Counted from the stretch's first letter, positions 15,949-27,407 are shown. The stretch is DNA of 64,000 nucleotides from Caulobacter sp. NIBR2454 (GCF_027474405.1 NZ_CP114871.1:1559001-1623000), one strand, 5' to 3'. The notes: generated by a model not told the origin, from the letters alone. Made by a program: numbers and translations.

Positions 15949-16644
15949 ATGGACAGCGCGTATTCGTTCTCTCCCCCTTCAACTGACTATGACGCCGAGC
16001 GCGCGTTGCGCTTTCCGATCGGCGTCGCCTCTCCGCTGTGGCTGACCTTCGGGGCGGCGGCAGGGATGGGCGCCGCCTGGTGGTGGATGACCGCCTGGAC
16101 GCGCATGTCGATCCTTTCCGCCGCGCTCGAACCCACCAATCTTGAGGCGGCGCTGGCCCCGCAGATGGCGGCTGCCGAGGCGGTCGCGCAAACCACCGCA
16201 GCGGTTGTCGAAACCTCCGCCGAAGTCGTCGAGGAGATGGCGGAACCGGTCACCTCCGCTTTCGAGCCCGTGGAGGAGGTGAGTCTCGATACTCTGGAGG
16301 CGGGCGACATCGCCGTGGAGACCGGCGCGCCGCCGCCTGCGGAATCTTTCGCCGACGAGAGCGCCGAGGTCGTCGAAACGGCGGCCGACGCCGTCTCCGA
16401 AGCCGCTGAGGTGATGGCCGACGCTACCGCACAAGCTGTCGATGATTTCACCCGTCTGGTCGGGGTCGGACCTCGTCTGGCCCAGGCCCTGGCCGCCCGC
16501 GGCGTTCGCACCTTCGCCGATATCGCCGCCTGGACCGACGATGACCTGGCGGCGGTTGATCGTGATCTGGACCTCAAGGGCCGTGCGGTTCGTGACGCCT
16601 GGGTCGTCCAAGCCAAACGGTTCGCGGAAGCTGCGATCCACTGA
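15949..16644 (+). CDS. membrane-anchored protein with C-terminal helix-hairpin-helix domain
   Basis: 231 residues. An N-terminal hydrophobic segment (about 24-48, PLWLTFGAAAGMGAAWWWM) may anchor it in the inner membrane. The middle (60-155) is alanine/glutamate-rich and strongly acidic. The C-terminus (about 165-228) is a helix-hairpin-helix-like module: TRLVGVGPRLAQALAARG, FADIAAWTDDDLAAVD, and GRAVRDAWVVQAKRFAE. The same module is appended to ribosomal protein L21 or complex I subunits in many alphaproteobacteria (family knowledge from memory). Its partner is unknown. Phasin-like annotations given to such acidic, helical proteins are not supported by a clear motif here. Confidence 0.7.
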   Translation: MDSAYSFSPPSTDYDAERALRFPIGVASPLWLTFGAAAGMGAAWWWMTAWTRMSILSAALEPTNLEAALAPQMAAAEAVAQTTAAVVETSAEVVEEMAEPVTSAFEPVEEVSLDTLEAGDIAVETGAPPPAESFADESAEVVETAADAVSEAAEVMADATAQAVDDFTRLVGVGPRLAQALAARGVRTFADIAAWTDDDLAAVDRDLDLKGRAVRDAWVVQAKRFAEAAIH

Positions 16645-16657
16645 AGAAGGTGGGTTG

Positions 16658-16685
16658 CCTCTCCCTTCTCCCTGGATGGGAGAGG
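16658..16685. repeat. short hairpin repeat (CCTCTCCC...GGGAGAGG)
   Basis: Eight-base stem with a twelve-base loop just after the helix-hairpin-helix gene, related to the hairpin at 5548-5570. It may act as a bidirectional hairpin terminator, although no T tract follows. Confidence 0.55.
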
Positions 16686-16780
16686 GGCCGGGGATGAGGG
16701 ACGTTTCAGGATGTGGCGCGGCGGCGTTCAAGCCCGCCGCGCTGTCACCCTCATCCTGAGTCCTTTGCATTCTAGCTTCG

Positions 16781-16887
16781 CCTCCCCAGGCCCTGTGCCT
16801 GGGGTCCCTCGGTCAGCGGGCAGGGCCTCGGCCCACCGCTGGCGATGAGGAAGCGGACACAGGGACCCTAGGCGCAAGGCCTAGGGA
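16781..16887. repeat. inverted-repeat element of about 107 bp
   Basis: Two 28-base arms (16781-16808 and 16860-16887) are inverted copies with few mismatches. Each arm is itself a small hairpin (CCCCAGGCCCTGTGCCTGGGG and CCCTAGGCGCAAGGCCTAGGG types). No open frame lies between them. It adjoins the second copy of the long repeat. It looks like a miniature palindromic intergenic element. Confidence 0.65.
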
Positions 16888-16888
16888 G

Positions 16889-17358
16889 TCGGGTTTGGGT
16901 CAGCCCTTTGCGTCCTTCGAGACGGCCTTCGGCCTCCTCAGGATGACGGATTCAGTAGAGCAACAAGGCACGTCATACTGAGGAGCGCACCAGCGCGTCT
17001 CGAAGCACGCACAGCTCCGCACCCCCACGGGAAATCCCGCGAGGTTGGAAGGGCGGCGGAGCGGCCTGATCTGCGTCAGGCGATGTGTTTTGGAGTGTGC
17101 CGGTTCGACGTAGGCCCGTCCGCTCCGCGCGGTCATTATCCGGGAGCCGCCGGTAGGCAGCGCTCTTAGCGCTTAGCCGGCAAAGCCTCCGACGGGCGGG
17201 TGGGACCAGCGTTCCCATCCCCGGACCGCGTGAGTAACCCCCTCACGCCTCGCCCCGCTCGACCGCATCCCCGCCAAAGCAACAGCGCTGGCCGCGCGCC
17301 CTTCCACGTCGCGGAGACGAGGCAAGAGTACGGGAAGTGAAACGGGGGCGGATAAGGT
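16889..17358 (-). repeat. long dispersed intergenic repeat, copy 2 (inverted relative to copy 1)
   Basis: The reverse complement matches 5080-5545 over almost the whole length. The divergent part is again the central spacer and the outermost bases. Both arms, the AGCGCT-AAG-AGCGCT palindrome, and the end sequence reading TCATCCTGAGGAGGCCGAAG are shared. It lies between the helix-hairpin-helix gene and the DUF4112 gene. With 16645-16888 it fills this 765-base gap; no gene is supported there. Confidence 0.8.
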
Positions 17359-17791
17359 GGACGATTTCCCCGCTGTGGAGCTTCATTCGCCGATGGGCGT
17401 TCCAGCACCATGAGCAGAGAACACGCGCATCAGGCTTGGCGTCACGCCGAGACCATCAAGCGGCTGTCGGACCGCATCGTCGGGGTCGGGCCTTTCGGCA
17501 TAGGCCTGGACGGCGTGATCGCCTGGATACCCGGCGCGAACGCGATCTACAGCCTGGGCGCGGGCGGGCTGCTGATGGCCCACGCCGTGCGTTCGCAGGC
17601 GGGCGGGGCGACCATGGCGCGCATGGCGGCCTATCTGGTGGCCGACACCGCCAGTTCTGGCGTACCGATCATAGGCTGGGCCGTCGATACCCTGTTCCCC
17701 GGCCACCTGATGGCGGCCAAGGCCCTCCAGAAGGATATCGAGGCGCGCCACGGCAAGCCGGCGGACGCGGAGACGACGAAGCGCTGGCCGT

Positions 17792-19963
<2,172 letters not shown>

Positions 19964-19965
19964 GT

Positions 19966-21786
19966 TCAGGCTCCCGTCATGATCAAGGCGCGGTCGAGGA
20001 CGGCCACGGCGTCCATGCCGGCGAAGATAAATTCGTCCACCCCGTCGGCCTTCAGTTCGCGCTCCAGGTCGCCGGGTTTGCCGGCGAGAAAGAGGTGCTT
20101 CACGCCAGCGGCTTTCAGAGTCTTGGCGGCGCGGCCGGCTTCCTCGGCGTAGCGGTCGTCCGAGGAGCAGAGGATGGCCAGGGACGCCTTGCCGGCGTCG
20201 TATTCCTCGACCGTCCCGATCTCAGCCGCGACCCCGCCGGCCGCGAACAGGTTGCGGGCGAAGGTCAGGCGCGCGGTGTAGTCGGTCGGCGCGCCGATGG
20301 TGGCGAGGAAAATTGTGGGCTTGGTCGTTGCGGCGCGATCACGCAGAGCCTCGAAGGGTTCGGACAGCCGCATGGGCGTCAGGGGCCGGCACCTGCTATC
20401 GGGGCCGGGCACGCGGACCTCCGGCTGTTCGGCGGCGGGGCTGGCCTTTGCGTCTTCGGTCTCGACCGCCGTCTCGGCGATGTTGGGGAACTCGGAGGCG
20501 CCGACCAGGCCGTCCTTGCGGCTGACCACGGCGGCGAGACGGGCCGTGCGGGTCTTGTCCGCTTCGTCCTGGATCACACCGGCCTCGAGGGCGGCGATGA
20601 TGCCGCCAGCCTGCTCGATGGCCTGGAAAGCGGTCCAGGCGGCTTGCGCCAGCTGGTCGGTGAGGGTGTCGAGATACCAACTGCCGCCGGCGGGGTCGGC
20701 GACGCGGCCGAGCGCGCTCTCTTCCATCAGCACCAGCTGGGTGTTGCGGGCCTGACGGCGGGCGAAGGCGGTCGGCAGACCGGCGGCGTCGGTGAAGCAG
20801 CCGATGCGCACAGCGTCCGCTCCGCCGACCGCTCCAGCGAAACCGGCGGCGGTCAGGCGCAGCAGGTTGGTCCAGGGATCAAGCTTGCTGAGCATGCGCT
20901 GCGAGGAGCGTGCTTCGATCCGAGGGGGCAGGGCTTGGATCGCGCAGGCGCCGGTGAGCCTGGCCCACAGCGCCTTGGCGGCGCGGACCTTGGCGACGCC
21001 GGTGAAGTATTCGCCATCCAGACTGACGCCCAGAGTGATCCCGGCGAAGGCCTTGTCCATGGGCAGGCCGGCCCGGACCAGGGCCTTGGCGTAGGTCAGG
21101 GCGGCGGCGGCTATGAAGGCCAGCTCCTGCGCTTCGCCGCCGCCGGCCTCGTGTACGGCGCGGCCGCTAGCGAGAAACAGCTCGGCCTTGGGATAGGCCT
21201 GGACCAGACGCGCGGCGACGGTGGCGGCGCTGACAATGTGGCTTTCCACCGGTCCCGGGCTGACGCCGACCTGAGCCCAGGCGGTCAGGGGATCAAGATG
21301 GAAGGCGAGGGGAGCCGCCGGAGACGCTTTGCCAAGCGGCGCCAGCCAGTCGGCGGCCTTCGGGCCGAGAAGCCCAGCCTCCAGCGCGACGGGCGCCATG
21401 TCCACATAGACCCCGTCGAGCACGCGGGCGAGGTCGGCGGCCGAGCCGACAGCGACGCCATCCCGACCGGTCGGGTCGAGCTTGAGGGTGACGGAGACCG
21501 CGCCGTTCTCCAGATCCTTCAGCGCCTCGGCATTGGCGCGGGTTGGATCGGGGTGAGCGACAGCCATGCGGATATCCCACGGGCCGTCCGGATCGCGCGG
21601 ACGCAGGTCGCGGGCGACGACCGGCGCGTCGGTGTAGAGCGGCTGGATCGACAGGCCGTCGTGCGTGCGGCGGACCAGCCGTTTGTCGAAATCGCCGCCC
21701 TTCAGCGTCTTGTCGACCAGCGCCATCCAGTCTGCGTGGGATGGGGGGGTGAAATCATCCGCCAGCTTGAGGATTTCTTCGTCCAA
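19966..21786 (-). CDS. mutA: methylmalonyl-CoA mutase small subunit
   Basis: Non-catalytic partner of the large subunit. From the TTG at 21786 the protein has 606 residues ([20 protein letters not shown], then the family block [20 protein letters not shown]). It follows the barrel fold of the large subunit, with a cobalamin-like C-terminal domain. That domain has no DxHxxG (the corresponding part reads [15 protein letters not shown]), as expected for the inactive subunit. The frame remains open to a TTG at 21855, but the extension is lysine-rich and unlike the family. GGGAG lies before the chosen start. It shares a 140-base divergent control region with the nitronate monooxygenase gene. Confidence 0.92.
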   Translation of the reverse strand: MDEEILKLADDFTPPSHADWMALVDKTLKGGDFDKRLVRRTHDGLSIQPLYTDAPVVARDLRPRDPDGPWDIRMAVAHPDPTRANAEALKDLENGAVSVTLKLDPTGRDGVAVGSAADLARVLDGVYVDMAPVALEAGLLGPKAADWLAPLGKASPAAPLAFHLDPLTAWAQVGVSPGPVESHIVSAATVAARLVQAYPKAELFLASGRAVHEAGGGEAQELAFIAAAALTYAKALVRAGLPMDKAFAGITLGVSLDGEYFTGVAKVRAAKALWARLTGACAIQALPPRIEARSSQRMLSKLDPWTNLLRLTAAGFAGAVGGADAVRIGCFTDAAGLPTAFARRQARNTQLVLMEESALGRVADPAGGSWYLDTLTDQLAQAAWTAFQAIEQAGGIIAALEAGVIQDEADKTRTARLAAVVSRKDGLVGASEFPNIAETAVETEDAKASPAAEQPEVRVPGPDSRCRPLTPMRLSEPFEALRDRAATTKPTIFLATIGAPTDYTARLTFARNLFAAGGVAAEIGTVEEYDAGKASLAILCSSDDRYAEEAGRAAKTLKAAGVKHLFLAGKPGDLERELKADGVDEFIFAGMDAVAVLDRALIMTGA

Positions 21787-21926
21787 CCTGCGTGCTCCCG
21801 CTGCGATGCAGCATTTTTTCTTTCGGTCATGCGCTCGCGTCGCAAGGTCAGTCAAGCGGTGCTTGCGCGGTTGGAACGGACGTTTTACTTACATCGTACA
21901 TTCAAAAGTCTTCGGGAGAGACGACC

Positions 21927-22934
21927 ATGGCCCTGCCGCCCATCCTGCGTGACCGCCTGCGCCTGCCCGTGATCGGCTCGCCTCTCTTCATCATCTCCAA
22001 TCCCGATCTGGTTATCGCCCAGTGCAAGGCGGGGGTTGTGGGCTCGTTCCCGTCCCTGAACGCGCGGCCGATCTCGCAACTGGACGAGTGGATGGCGCGG
22101 ATCACCGAGGAGTTGGCGGCATACGACAAGGCCAATCCGGACGCCCCGAGCGCGCCTTTCGCGGTCAACCAGATCGTCCACAAGTCCAACACCCGGCTGG
22201 AGGAGGATCTGGAGCTGTGCGTGAAGTACAAGGCCCCGATCGTCATCACCTCGCTTGGCGCGCGGGAGGACGTGAATCACGCGGTTCACTCCTATGGCGG
22301 CATCACCCTGCATGACGTGATCAACAATCGCTTCGCCAACAAGGCGATCGAAAAGGGGGCCGACGGCCTGATCCCGGTGGCCACCGGCGCCGGCGGCCAT
22401 GCCGGCACCCTGTCGCCCCTGGCCCTGATCCAGGAGATTCGCGCCTGGTTCGACGGTCCGGTGGCCCTGTCGGGCGCCATCGCTCACGGCCGCTCGATCC
22501 TGGCGGCCCAGGCCATGGGCGCGGACCTGGCCTATGTGGGCTCGGCCTTTATCGCCACCAAGGAAGGCAATGCGGTCGAGGGCTACAAGCAGATGATCGT
22601 CGACAGCACCGCCGACGACATTCTCTATTCCAACCTGTTCACCGGCATCCACGGCAACTACTTGGCGCCGTCGGTGGTGGCGGCGGGGCTGGACCCCGCC
22701 AACCTGCCGGTCAGCGATCCGTCGGCCATGAACTTCGGCTCGGGCGGCAACTCGGCCAAGAAGGCGTGGAAGGACATCTGGGGCGCGGGCCAGGGCGTGG
22801 GGGCGATCCATGACATCCCCTCCGCCGCCGACCTGATCGCCCGTCTGTCGGCGGAGTACGAAGCGGCCAAGGCCGAACTGGCGGCCAAGACGGCCCTGAC
22901 GCCGGGCGGCAAGCTGTCGTTCGCCGCCGGATAG
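21927..22934 (+). CDS. nitronate monooxygenase family protein
   Basis: FMN-dependent enzyme of the 2-nitropropane dioxygenase family, a TIM barrel that oxidises alkyl nitronates. With the ATG at 21927 the protein has 335 residues. It shows PVIGSPLFIISNPDLVIAQC, AGVVGSFPSLNARP, VNQIVHKSN, the FMN-phosphate region VATGAGGHAGTLSP, and ALSGAIAHGRSILAAQAMGA, LAYVGSAFIATKE. GGGAGAG lies eight bases before the start. Physiological substrate is unknown. The divergent methylmalonyl-CoA mutase operon may be relevant, because 3-nitropropionate inhibits succinate metabolism, but this is only speculation. Confidence 0.92.
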   Translation: MALPPILRDRLRLPVIGSPLFIISNPDLVIAQCKAGVVGSFPSLNARPISQLDEWMARITEELAAYDKANPDAPSAPFAVNQIVHKSNTRLEEDLELCVKYKAPIVITSLGAREDVNHAVHSYGGITLHDVINNRFANKAIEKGADGLIPVATGAGGHAGTLSPLALIQEIRAWFDGPVALSGAIAHGRSILAAQAMGADLAYVGSAFIATKEGNAVEGYKQMIVDSTADDILYSNLFTGIHGNYLAPSVVAAGLDPANLPVSDPSAMNFGSGGNSAKKAWKDIWGAGQGVGAIHDIPSAADLIARLSAEYEAAKAELAAKTALTPGGKLSFAAG

Positions 22935-23013
22935 ACGGGGATAACTCCACACAAGTCCGCCCCCGCGGCGGAGGACTGAAGCTGGGCGTCTTTTCCGCGA
23001 TGGAGAGACGCCC

Positions 23014-23748
23014 TTGTCCGATGATGCGACGCCCCGTCTGGGGCTGCCCTATCTGGCCGCCGGCCAGGCCCAGAAACACGTCACCCTCAATGAGGCCCTG
23101 AGCCGGCTGGACGGCCTGGTTCAGCCGGCCGTGGCCAGCCGCACAGTCGCCGCGCAACCAGCCGATCCGATGGACGGCGCGCTCCACATCCTGCCAGCGG
23201 GGGCGAGCGGCGCCGACTGGGGCGGCAAGCCTGTCGGGACCTTGATGCGGTTTGAGGCCGGGGCCTGGGAGGCCTTGCCGATCCAGCCGGGCTTTCTTGC
23301 CTGGATCGCCGACGAGCAGATTCTGGCCGTCCGCACCGAGGCGGGCTGGGCCGCGTTATCGTCCACCTTTCGCAACCTGACCGCCGCCCTGTCGCCCAGG
23401 GGCGCGGCGACGCGGTTCGAGATTCGCGAGCAGGAACTGACCCTGGCTGGCGCCAGCGTGGCCAGCACGCTTCTCATTCCGGCGCGCTCCATCGTGCTGG
23501 GCGTGTCGACCCGCACCACCCAGGCGGTCACCGGCGCGACCAGTTACAGCTGCGGCGTCGCGGGGGAGGCGGGCAAGTTCGGCTCCCTGCTGGGCGCGGC
23601 GCCGGGAAGCGCCAATATCGGCGTGGTCGGGCCGGCGGCCTTCTATGCCGACACGCCGGTGATCCTCACCGCGGCGAGCGGCGCCTTCACTGGCGGCCGG
23701 GTGCGGCTGTCCATCCACCTGATGACCTTTGAGGGAGCGGCGTCATGA
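23014..23748 (+). CDS. DUF2793 family protein (phage/GTA tail-associated type)
   Basis: A 244-residue protein that opens with the DUF2793 signature RLGLPYLAAGQAQKHVTLNEALSRLDGLVQPAV and continues AWEALPIQPGFLAWIADEQ. The C-terminal part (about 130-244) has serine/threonine- and glycine-rich beta repeats like a phage receptor or fibre tip. The family is typical of alphaproteobacterial prophages and gene transfer agents. The start is TTG at 23014 behind GGAGAG. It overlaps the endolysin gene by four bases (ATGA). It is probably a remnant or satellite of a phage/GTA tail module. Confidence 0.8.
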   Translation: MSDDATPRLGLPYLAAGQAQKHVTLNEALSRLDGLVQPAVASRTVAAQPADPMDGALHILPAGASGADWGGKPVGTLMRFEAGAWEALPIQPGFLAWIADEQILAVRTEAGWAALSSTFRNLTAALSPRGAATRFEIREQELTLAGASVASTLLIPARSIVLGVSTRTTQAVTGATSYSCGVAGEAGKFGSLLGAAPGSANIGVVGPAAFYADTPVILTAASGAFTGGRVRLSIHLMTFEGAAS

Positions 23749-24203
23749 GCGCGCTTCCTCGTAAAGTCCCTGACGCGGCCTGCGACCTTGTCATGGCATG
23801 GGAAGGCCTGCGGCTGGAGGCCTATCGCGACTCCGGCGGCGTCTGGACCATCGGTTATGGTCATACGGCTCCAGGTTTCGGCAAGGGGTTCAGGATCAGC
23901 CTTCTGGTCGCGCTGGCCTGGCTGGCGGAGGACCTCGAGATCGCCGCCAAACGCCTCGAGGGCCGCATAGGCCGTGAAGCGGTCGATAGCCTCAGCGACA
24001 ACCAGTACGCGGCGCTGCTGTCCTTCGTCTTCAACCTGGGCGCCGGGGCGGATTGGACGATCTGGCGGCTGCTGCGCGAGGGCAGGCTGGACGAGGTCCC
24101 CAACCAGATGGCCCGTTTCGTCCATGCGGGAGGCGTAAAGCTGAAAGGGCTGGTCAATCGGCGGGCGGCCGAGATCAAGCTTTGGCGATCTGCGACGTCG
24201 TAA
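23745..24203 (+). CDS. GH24 phage-type lysozyme (endolysin)
   Basis: A 152-residue T4-type muramidase that is nearly all catalytic domain: MAWEGLRLEAYRDSGGVWTIGYGHT with the catalytic glutamate near residue 20, then DNQYAALLSFVFNLGAG, and the RRAAEIKLW ending. There is no signal peptide. Its start overlaps the stop of the DUF2793 gene, so the two are translationally coupled. Length and domain content are those of a phage or GTA lysin rather than of a housekeeping enzyme. A second, much longer GH24 protein lies at 8902-10323. Confidence 0.88.
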   Translation: MSALPRKVPDAACDLVMAWEGLRLEAYRDSGGVWTIGYGHTAPGFGKGFRISLLVALAWLAEDLEIAAKRLEGRIGREAVDSLSDNQYAALLSFVFNLGAGADWTIWRLLREGRLDEVPNQMARFVHAGGVKLKGLVNRRAAEIKLWRSATS

Positions 24204-24266
24204 CCATACCCCGCGCTGGCGCTCGCGCATTTATGTCCTACATTGAGTCCAGATAAGGAGGCCGAG

Positions 24267-24650
24267 ATGGGCGTGAATGTGCGCAATGCGGTGGTTCAGA
24301 ACGACGGCCGGACGGTCGCGTCCGCGCATTTCGTCGCCGCCCAGGGTCTCAGCCAGACCGACAAGGTCGCGGCGCTCTCCGCGCTCGTGAACGACGCCGC
24401 CGCCACCCTGGGCCTGCCTTTCCAAGGGCCGGAGGCGGCGGAAGTCCTGTACCAGATCGCCGACGAGCGGGCTGGCGCGACCAGCATCGCCTTCGAGACC
24501 AACGCCAGCACCACCGGCGTCTCCGAACCTGAGCAAGAGGCGTCGTGGCGCCAGCGGCTCTGGCGCACGGTGCATGCGCGCACAGTGATCGTCGCCGCCA
24601 GCGCCCTTGTGCTGGGGGCGCTGGTCGGCGCGGTTCTCCGCGGCGCTTAA
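24267..24650 (+). CDS. hypothetical protein with C-terminal transmembrane anchor
   Basis: A 127-residue protein starting MGVNVRNAVVQNDGRTVASAHF. The ATG at 24267 follows AAGGAG at a perfect spacing. Residues about 20-75 are helical (LSQTDKVAALSALVNDAAATLGLP). The last 25 residues are one hydrophobic helix (TVIVAASALVLGALVGAVL), so it is probably a tail-anchored inner-membrane protein facing the cytoplasm. I recognise no family. It lies 63 bases after the endolysin on the same strand and could belong to the same unit. Holin-like function is possible from position alone but is not supported by its topology. Confidence 0.7.
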   Translation: MGVNVRNAVVQNDGRTVASAHFVAAQGLSQTDKVAALSALVNDAAATLGLPFQGPEAAEVLYQIADERAGATSIAFETNASTTGVSEPEQEASWRQRLWRTVHARTVIVAASALVLGALVGAVLRGA

Positions 24651-24715
24651 AAGAAAAATATCTCGAAACCAGCTGTAACCGAGCGGGTTCTCTCTCCGAA
24701 TACAAGGAGAGACGG

Positions 24716-24805
24716 GTGAACTTTGCCTTGTGCAAACACAGGCGTCGCAACTTTAAATTGCGCGCATGCGGTCTTCTTGATCGGTGCGTCTTGGGACGCG
24801 TCTGA
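24716..24805 (+). CDS. putative 29-residue leader peptide coupled to the next gene
   Basis: GTG at 24716 sits five to six bases after AAGGAG. The 29-residue frame (MNFALCKHRRRNFKLRACG..., basic) ends with a TGA whose last base is the first base of the ATG at 24805 (TGATG). The strong ribosome-binding site and stop-start overlap suggest a coupled leader, but the sequence is short and unmatched. Confidence 0.3.
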   Translation: MNFALCKHRRRNFKLRACGLLDRCVLGRV

Positions 24806-25131
24806 TGGCGGAGGACGTGCATGGACTGCTGGCCCGCATCAACCAACCCAGCCTGCGATACCTGACCTTCGCAGATCCTGAGGAGGGGCCGGAGGACCGC
24901 CCAGCGGCCGTGGAGACCCTGGCCGGCGGGGAGGCTGAGTTGGCCCGAACGTCAAGGCCAAGGCGGACGGAGCCGGAGCCAACCGGCGGCGGCCTGCTGC
25001 GCCGATATCGAACCCCTGTGCCCGAGCGTCCCCCATCGAAACCTGCGCCAGGCAACCAGGCGATAGTTTTGAGGACGCTGTTCGATCAGTACGCCCGGCT
25101 CATGGCGAGCGTCGAAAAGCGTCGCGCCTGA
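24805..25131 (+). CDS. hypothetical protein
   Basis: A 108-residue protein: MAEDVHGLLARINQPSLRYL, then an acidic and proline/arginine-rich middle (about 25-75), and a short helix at the end (QAIVLRTLFDQYARLMASV). The N-terminal pattern, in which a short helix is followed by PSLRYLTFAD, faintly recalls the small cellulose-synthesis accessory proteins of the BcsR/BcsP type. I would not assign that without a search, and no bcs gene is near. An in-frame GTG at 24784 is an alternative start. Its ATG overlaps the stop of a possible leader peptide. Confidence 0.6.
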   Translation: MAEDVHGLLARINQPSLRYLTFADPEEGPEDRPAAVETLAGGEAELARTSRPRRTEPEPTGGGLLRRYRTPVPERPPSKPAPGNQAIVLRTLFDQYARLMASVEKRRA

Positions 25132-25212
25132 ACGGTCGCAGAAGCGGCCAGGTTCGTTGATCTGATTTTTTGGGAAGTGGCGGGGGCCCAGGTCTTGAAA
25201 CCTGGGCCCCCG

Positions 25213-25287
<75 letters not shown>

Positions 25288-25388
25288 GAAGAGGAGCGGC
25301 GTATAGCGAAGACCGGCGGGCAGGTGAAGCCGAAAATCGATCAAATTTCATATTGACCGCATCGACTCGCCGCGACACCGCTTCAGAC

Positions 25389-25526
25389 ATGACTCAGGAC
25401 AAGGAAAAAACCGATCCGAAGGCCGAGCGTGACGCCAAGCTGGCTCAGGCGCTTCGGGCGAATCTGCGACGTCGGAAGGTCGGCGCTGCCGGAACACCGA
25501 AAAAGACGAGCGACGAGCAGCCCTGA
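25389..25526 (+). CDS. small conserved basic protein upstream of murA
   Basis: A 45-residue, highly charged peptide with DAKLAQALRANLRRRKVG at its core. Short proteins of this kind, with an LAxALRANLxRRK segment, recur before murA in alphaproteobacteria (family knowledge from memory), so I take it as a real gene of unknown function. It has no membrane segment. The frame is open further upstream across tRNA-Thr, so the ATG at 25389 is the plausible start. It probably leads the murA transcript. Confidence 0.65.
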   Translation: MTQDKEKTDPKAERDAKLAQALRANLRRRKVGAAGTPKKTSDEQP

Positions 25527-25640
25527 CGGCGTTTTTCCGCGCGGGGGACTTGTAGAGGCGCCCCTTGCGTGAGGTAGAACCGCTGCTCACATGGGCCGAA
25601 CCGGGTCTGTAAGGCCAGGCTTCAGGGCTAGGGGAAGATT

Positions 25641-26927
25641 TTGGACAGAATCGCCATCACGGGCGGCGCCCAGCTGAACGGGGAAATCCCCATCAGCGGC
25701 GCCAAGAACTCGGCTATCAAATTGATGGCGGCGAGCCTGCTCACCGACCAACCGTTGCGCCTGACCAACATGCCGCGGCTGGCTGACACCAAGTTCCTGG
25801 GCAAGCTGCTTAAGCGTCTGGGCGCCGCGGTGGACGAAAGTGACGGCGCTGACGGCGCCGAAACCGTGCTGCATGTGCCGGAGATCATGAGCGCCATCGC
25901 GCCCTACGATCTGGTTCGTCAAATGCGCGCCTCGTTCAACGTGCTGGGACCGCTGGTCGCCCGCACCGGACAGGCGAAGGTTTCGCTGCCCGGCGGCTGC
26001 ACCATCGGCGCGCGGCCGGTCGACCTGCATCTGCAGGCGCTTGAGGCGCTCGGCGCCAAGATCGACCTGCACGAAGGTTATGTCTTCGCCCAAGCCCCAC
26101 GCGGGCTGAAGGGGGCCGAGATCACGTTTCCCTTCGTTTCGGTCGGCGCGACGGAACATGCCCTTCTGGCCGCCGTCATCGCGAACGGCGTGACTGTGCT
26201 GCATAATTGCGCCTGCGAGCCTGAGATCGCCGACCTCGCCGAGTGCCTCAACAAGATGGGCGCCAAGGTCGAGGGGGCGGGGACGCCCACCATCACCATC
26301 ACCGGCGTCGCCAAGCTGGGCGGCGCGACCTACGCTGTCATCCCCGACCGCATCGAGATGGGAACCTACGCCGTCGCCGCGGCCATGGCGGGCGGCGAAG
26401 TGCGGCTGACCAATTCGCGCCCGGGCCTGATCGACGCCTTGCTGAAAAAGATCGAGGAAGCGGGGGCGGGCGTCACCGAGACCCCGGACGGCGTCATCAT
26501 CAAGCGCAACGGCTCGCGCCTGAACGCGGTGGACGTAGAGACCGGCGTCTATCCGGGCTTCGCCACCGACCTGCAGGCCCAGTTCATGTCTCTGATGACC
26601 ACGGCCAAGGGCGAGAGCCGCATCCGTGAGACCATCTTCGAAAACCGCTTCATGCACGTGCCGGAGCTGGCGCGTCTGGGGGCCGATATTTCGGTGTCAG
26701 GCGGCGAGGCCGTCGTGCGCGGCGTCGAGCAGCTGGAAGGGGCCGAGGTCATGGCCACCGACCTGCGAGCCTCGGTCAGCCTGGTGATCGCCGGGCTGGT
26801 GGCGCGCGGCGAGACGGTGGTCAGCCGCATCTATCACCTGGATCGCGGCTTCGAGCGGCTGGAAGAGAAGCTTGGAAACTGCGGCGCTCAGGTGCGCCGG
26901 ATCCACGGCGAACCGGACGAGCTTTGA
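25641..26927 (+). CDS. murA: UDP-N-acetylglucosamine 1-carboxyvinyltransferase MurA
   Basis: First committed step of peptidoglycan synthesis: transfers enolpyruvate from PEP to UDP-GlcNAc in the cytoplasm. A 428-residue protein with [19 protein letters not shown] (substrate lysine and asparagine) and the [15 protein letters not shown] loop, in which C120 is the fosfomycin-reactive cysteine. Further blocks are [29 protein letters not shown], and [11 protein letters not shown]. The start is TTG at 25641 with GGGGAAG seven bases upstream. It is followed after two bases by the DUF2948 gene, then hisD, a conserved alphaproteobacterial order. Confidence 0.98.
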   Translation: MDRIAITGGAQLNGEIPISGAKNSAIKLMAASLLTDQPLRLTNMPRLADTKFLGKLLKRLGAAVDESDGADGAETVLHVPEIMSAIAPYDLVRQMRASFNVLGPLVARTGQAKVSLPGGCTIGARPVDLHLQALEALGAKIDLHEGYVFAQAPRGLKGAEITFPFVSVGATEHALLAAVIANGVTVLHNCACEPEIADLAECLNKMGAKVEGAGTPTITITGVAKLGGATYAVIPDRIEMGTYAVAAAMAGGEVRLTNSRPGLIDALLKKIEEAGAGVTETPDGVIIKRNGSRLNAVDVETGVYPGFATDLQAQFMSLMTTAKGESRIRETIFENRFMHVPELARLGADISVSGGEAVVRGVEQLEGAEVMATDLRASVSLVIAGLVARGETVVSRIYHLDRGFERLEEKLGNCGAQVRRIHGEPDEL

Positions 26928-26929
26928 TC

Positions 26930-27364
26930 ATGGCCTCTGAACCGCTTCGACTTCTGGCGCAGGATGACGGGGATCTGGCCGTGATCTCGGCGGCTCTGCA
27001 GGACGCGTTGTCCAAGATCGGCGACATCACCTGGGAGCCCAAGGCCAAGCGCCTGACCCTGGCTTTCAACCGCTACCGCTGGGAAGCTGGCGGCAAGGGC
27101 AAGGGGGGCGAGCGCATTCGTTCGGCCCTGCAATTGGGCGGGGTCCTGTCCGTTCAGGCCCGCAAGCTGCGCCGCGACGCCAAGGGGGCCGTCGTCGAGC
27201 TGCTGTCGATCACGTTCGAGCCGGGCGTCGCGCCGGGCGGGGTGATCCTGTTCAACTTCGCGGGCGGCGGCGATCTACGGGCAGAGGTCGAGTGCATCGA
27301 CGCGATCCTGGCGGACGTATCCGAGCCGTGGCGCACGAGCCGCACTCCGGGTCACGCCGACTGA
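26930..27364 (+). CDS. DUF2948 family protein
   Basis: A 144-residue cytoplasmic protein: PLRLLAQDDGDLAVISAALQDALSK, GDITWEPKAKRLTLAFNRYRWE, and a C-terminal GVILFNFAGGGDLRAEVECID. This matches the DUF2948 family, found between murA and hisD in many alphaproteobacteria. Its function is unknown. The ATG at 26930 lies two bases after the murA stop, so translation is probably coupled; a TTG at 26924 would overlap murA. Confidence 0.85.
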   Translation: MASEPLRLLAQDDGDLAVISAALQDALSKIGDITWEPKAKRLTLAFNRYRWEAGGKGKGGERIRSALQLGGVLSVQARKLRRDAKGAVVELLSITFEPGVAPGGVILFNFAGGGDLRAEVECIDAILADVSEPWRTSRTPGHAD

Positions 27365-27407
27365 CGCCGCCTTCGCCAGCCGGGCTTGATGTTGTATAGC
27401 CCGGCTC

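Noticed and set aside
16645..17409. Insertion sequence or transposon
   Set aside because: Palindromes and repeats are present, but there is no transposase frame. I call them non-autonomous repeats only.
23014..25131. Complete prophage
   Set aside because: No integrase, portal, capsid or terminase gene is present; only a DUF2793-endolysin pair and unknown small genes.
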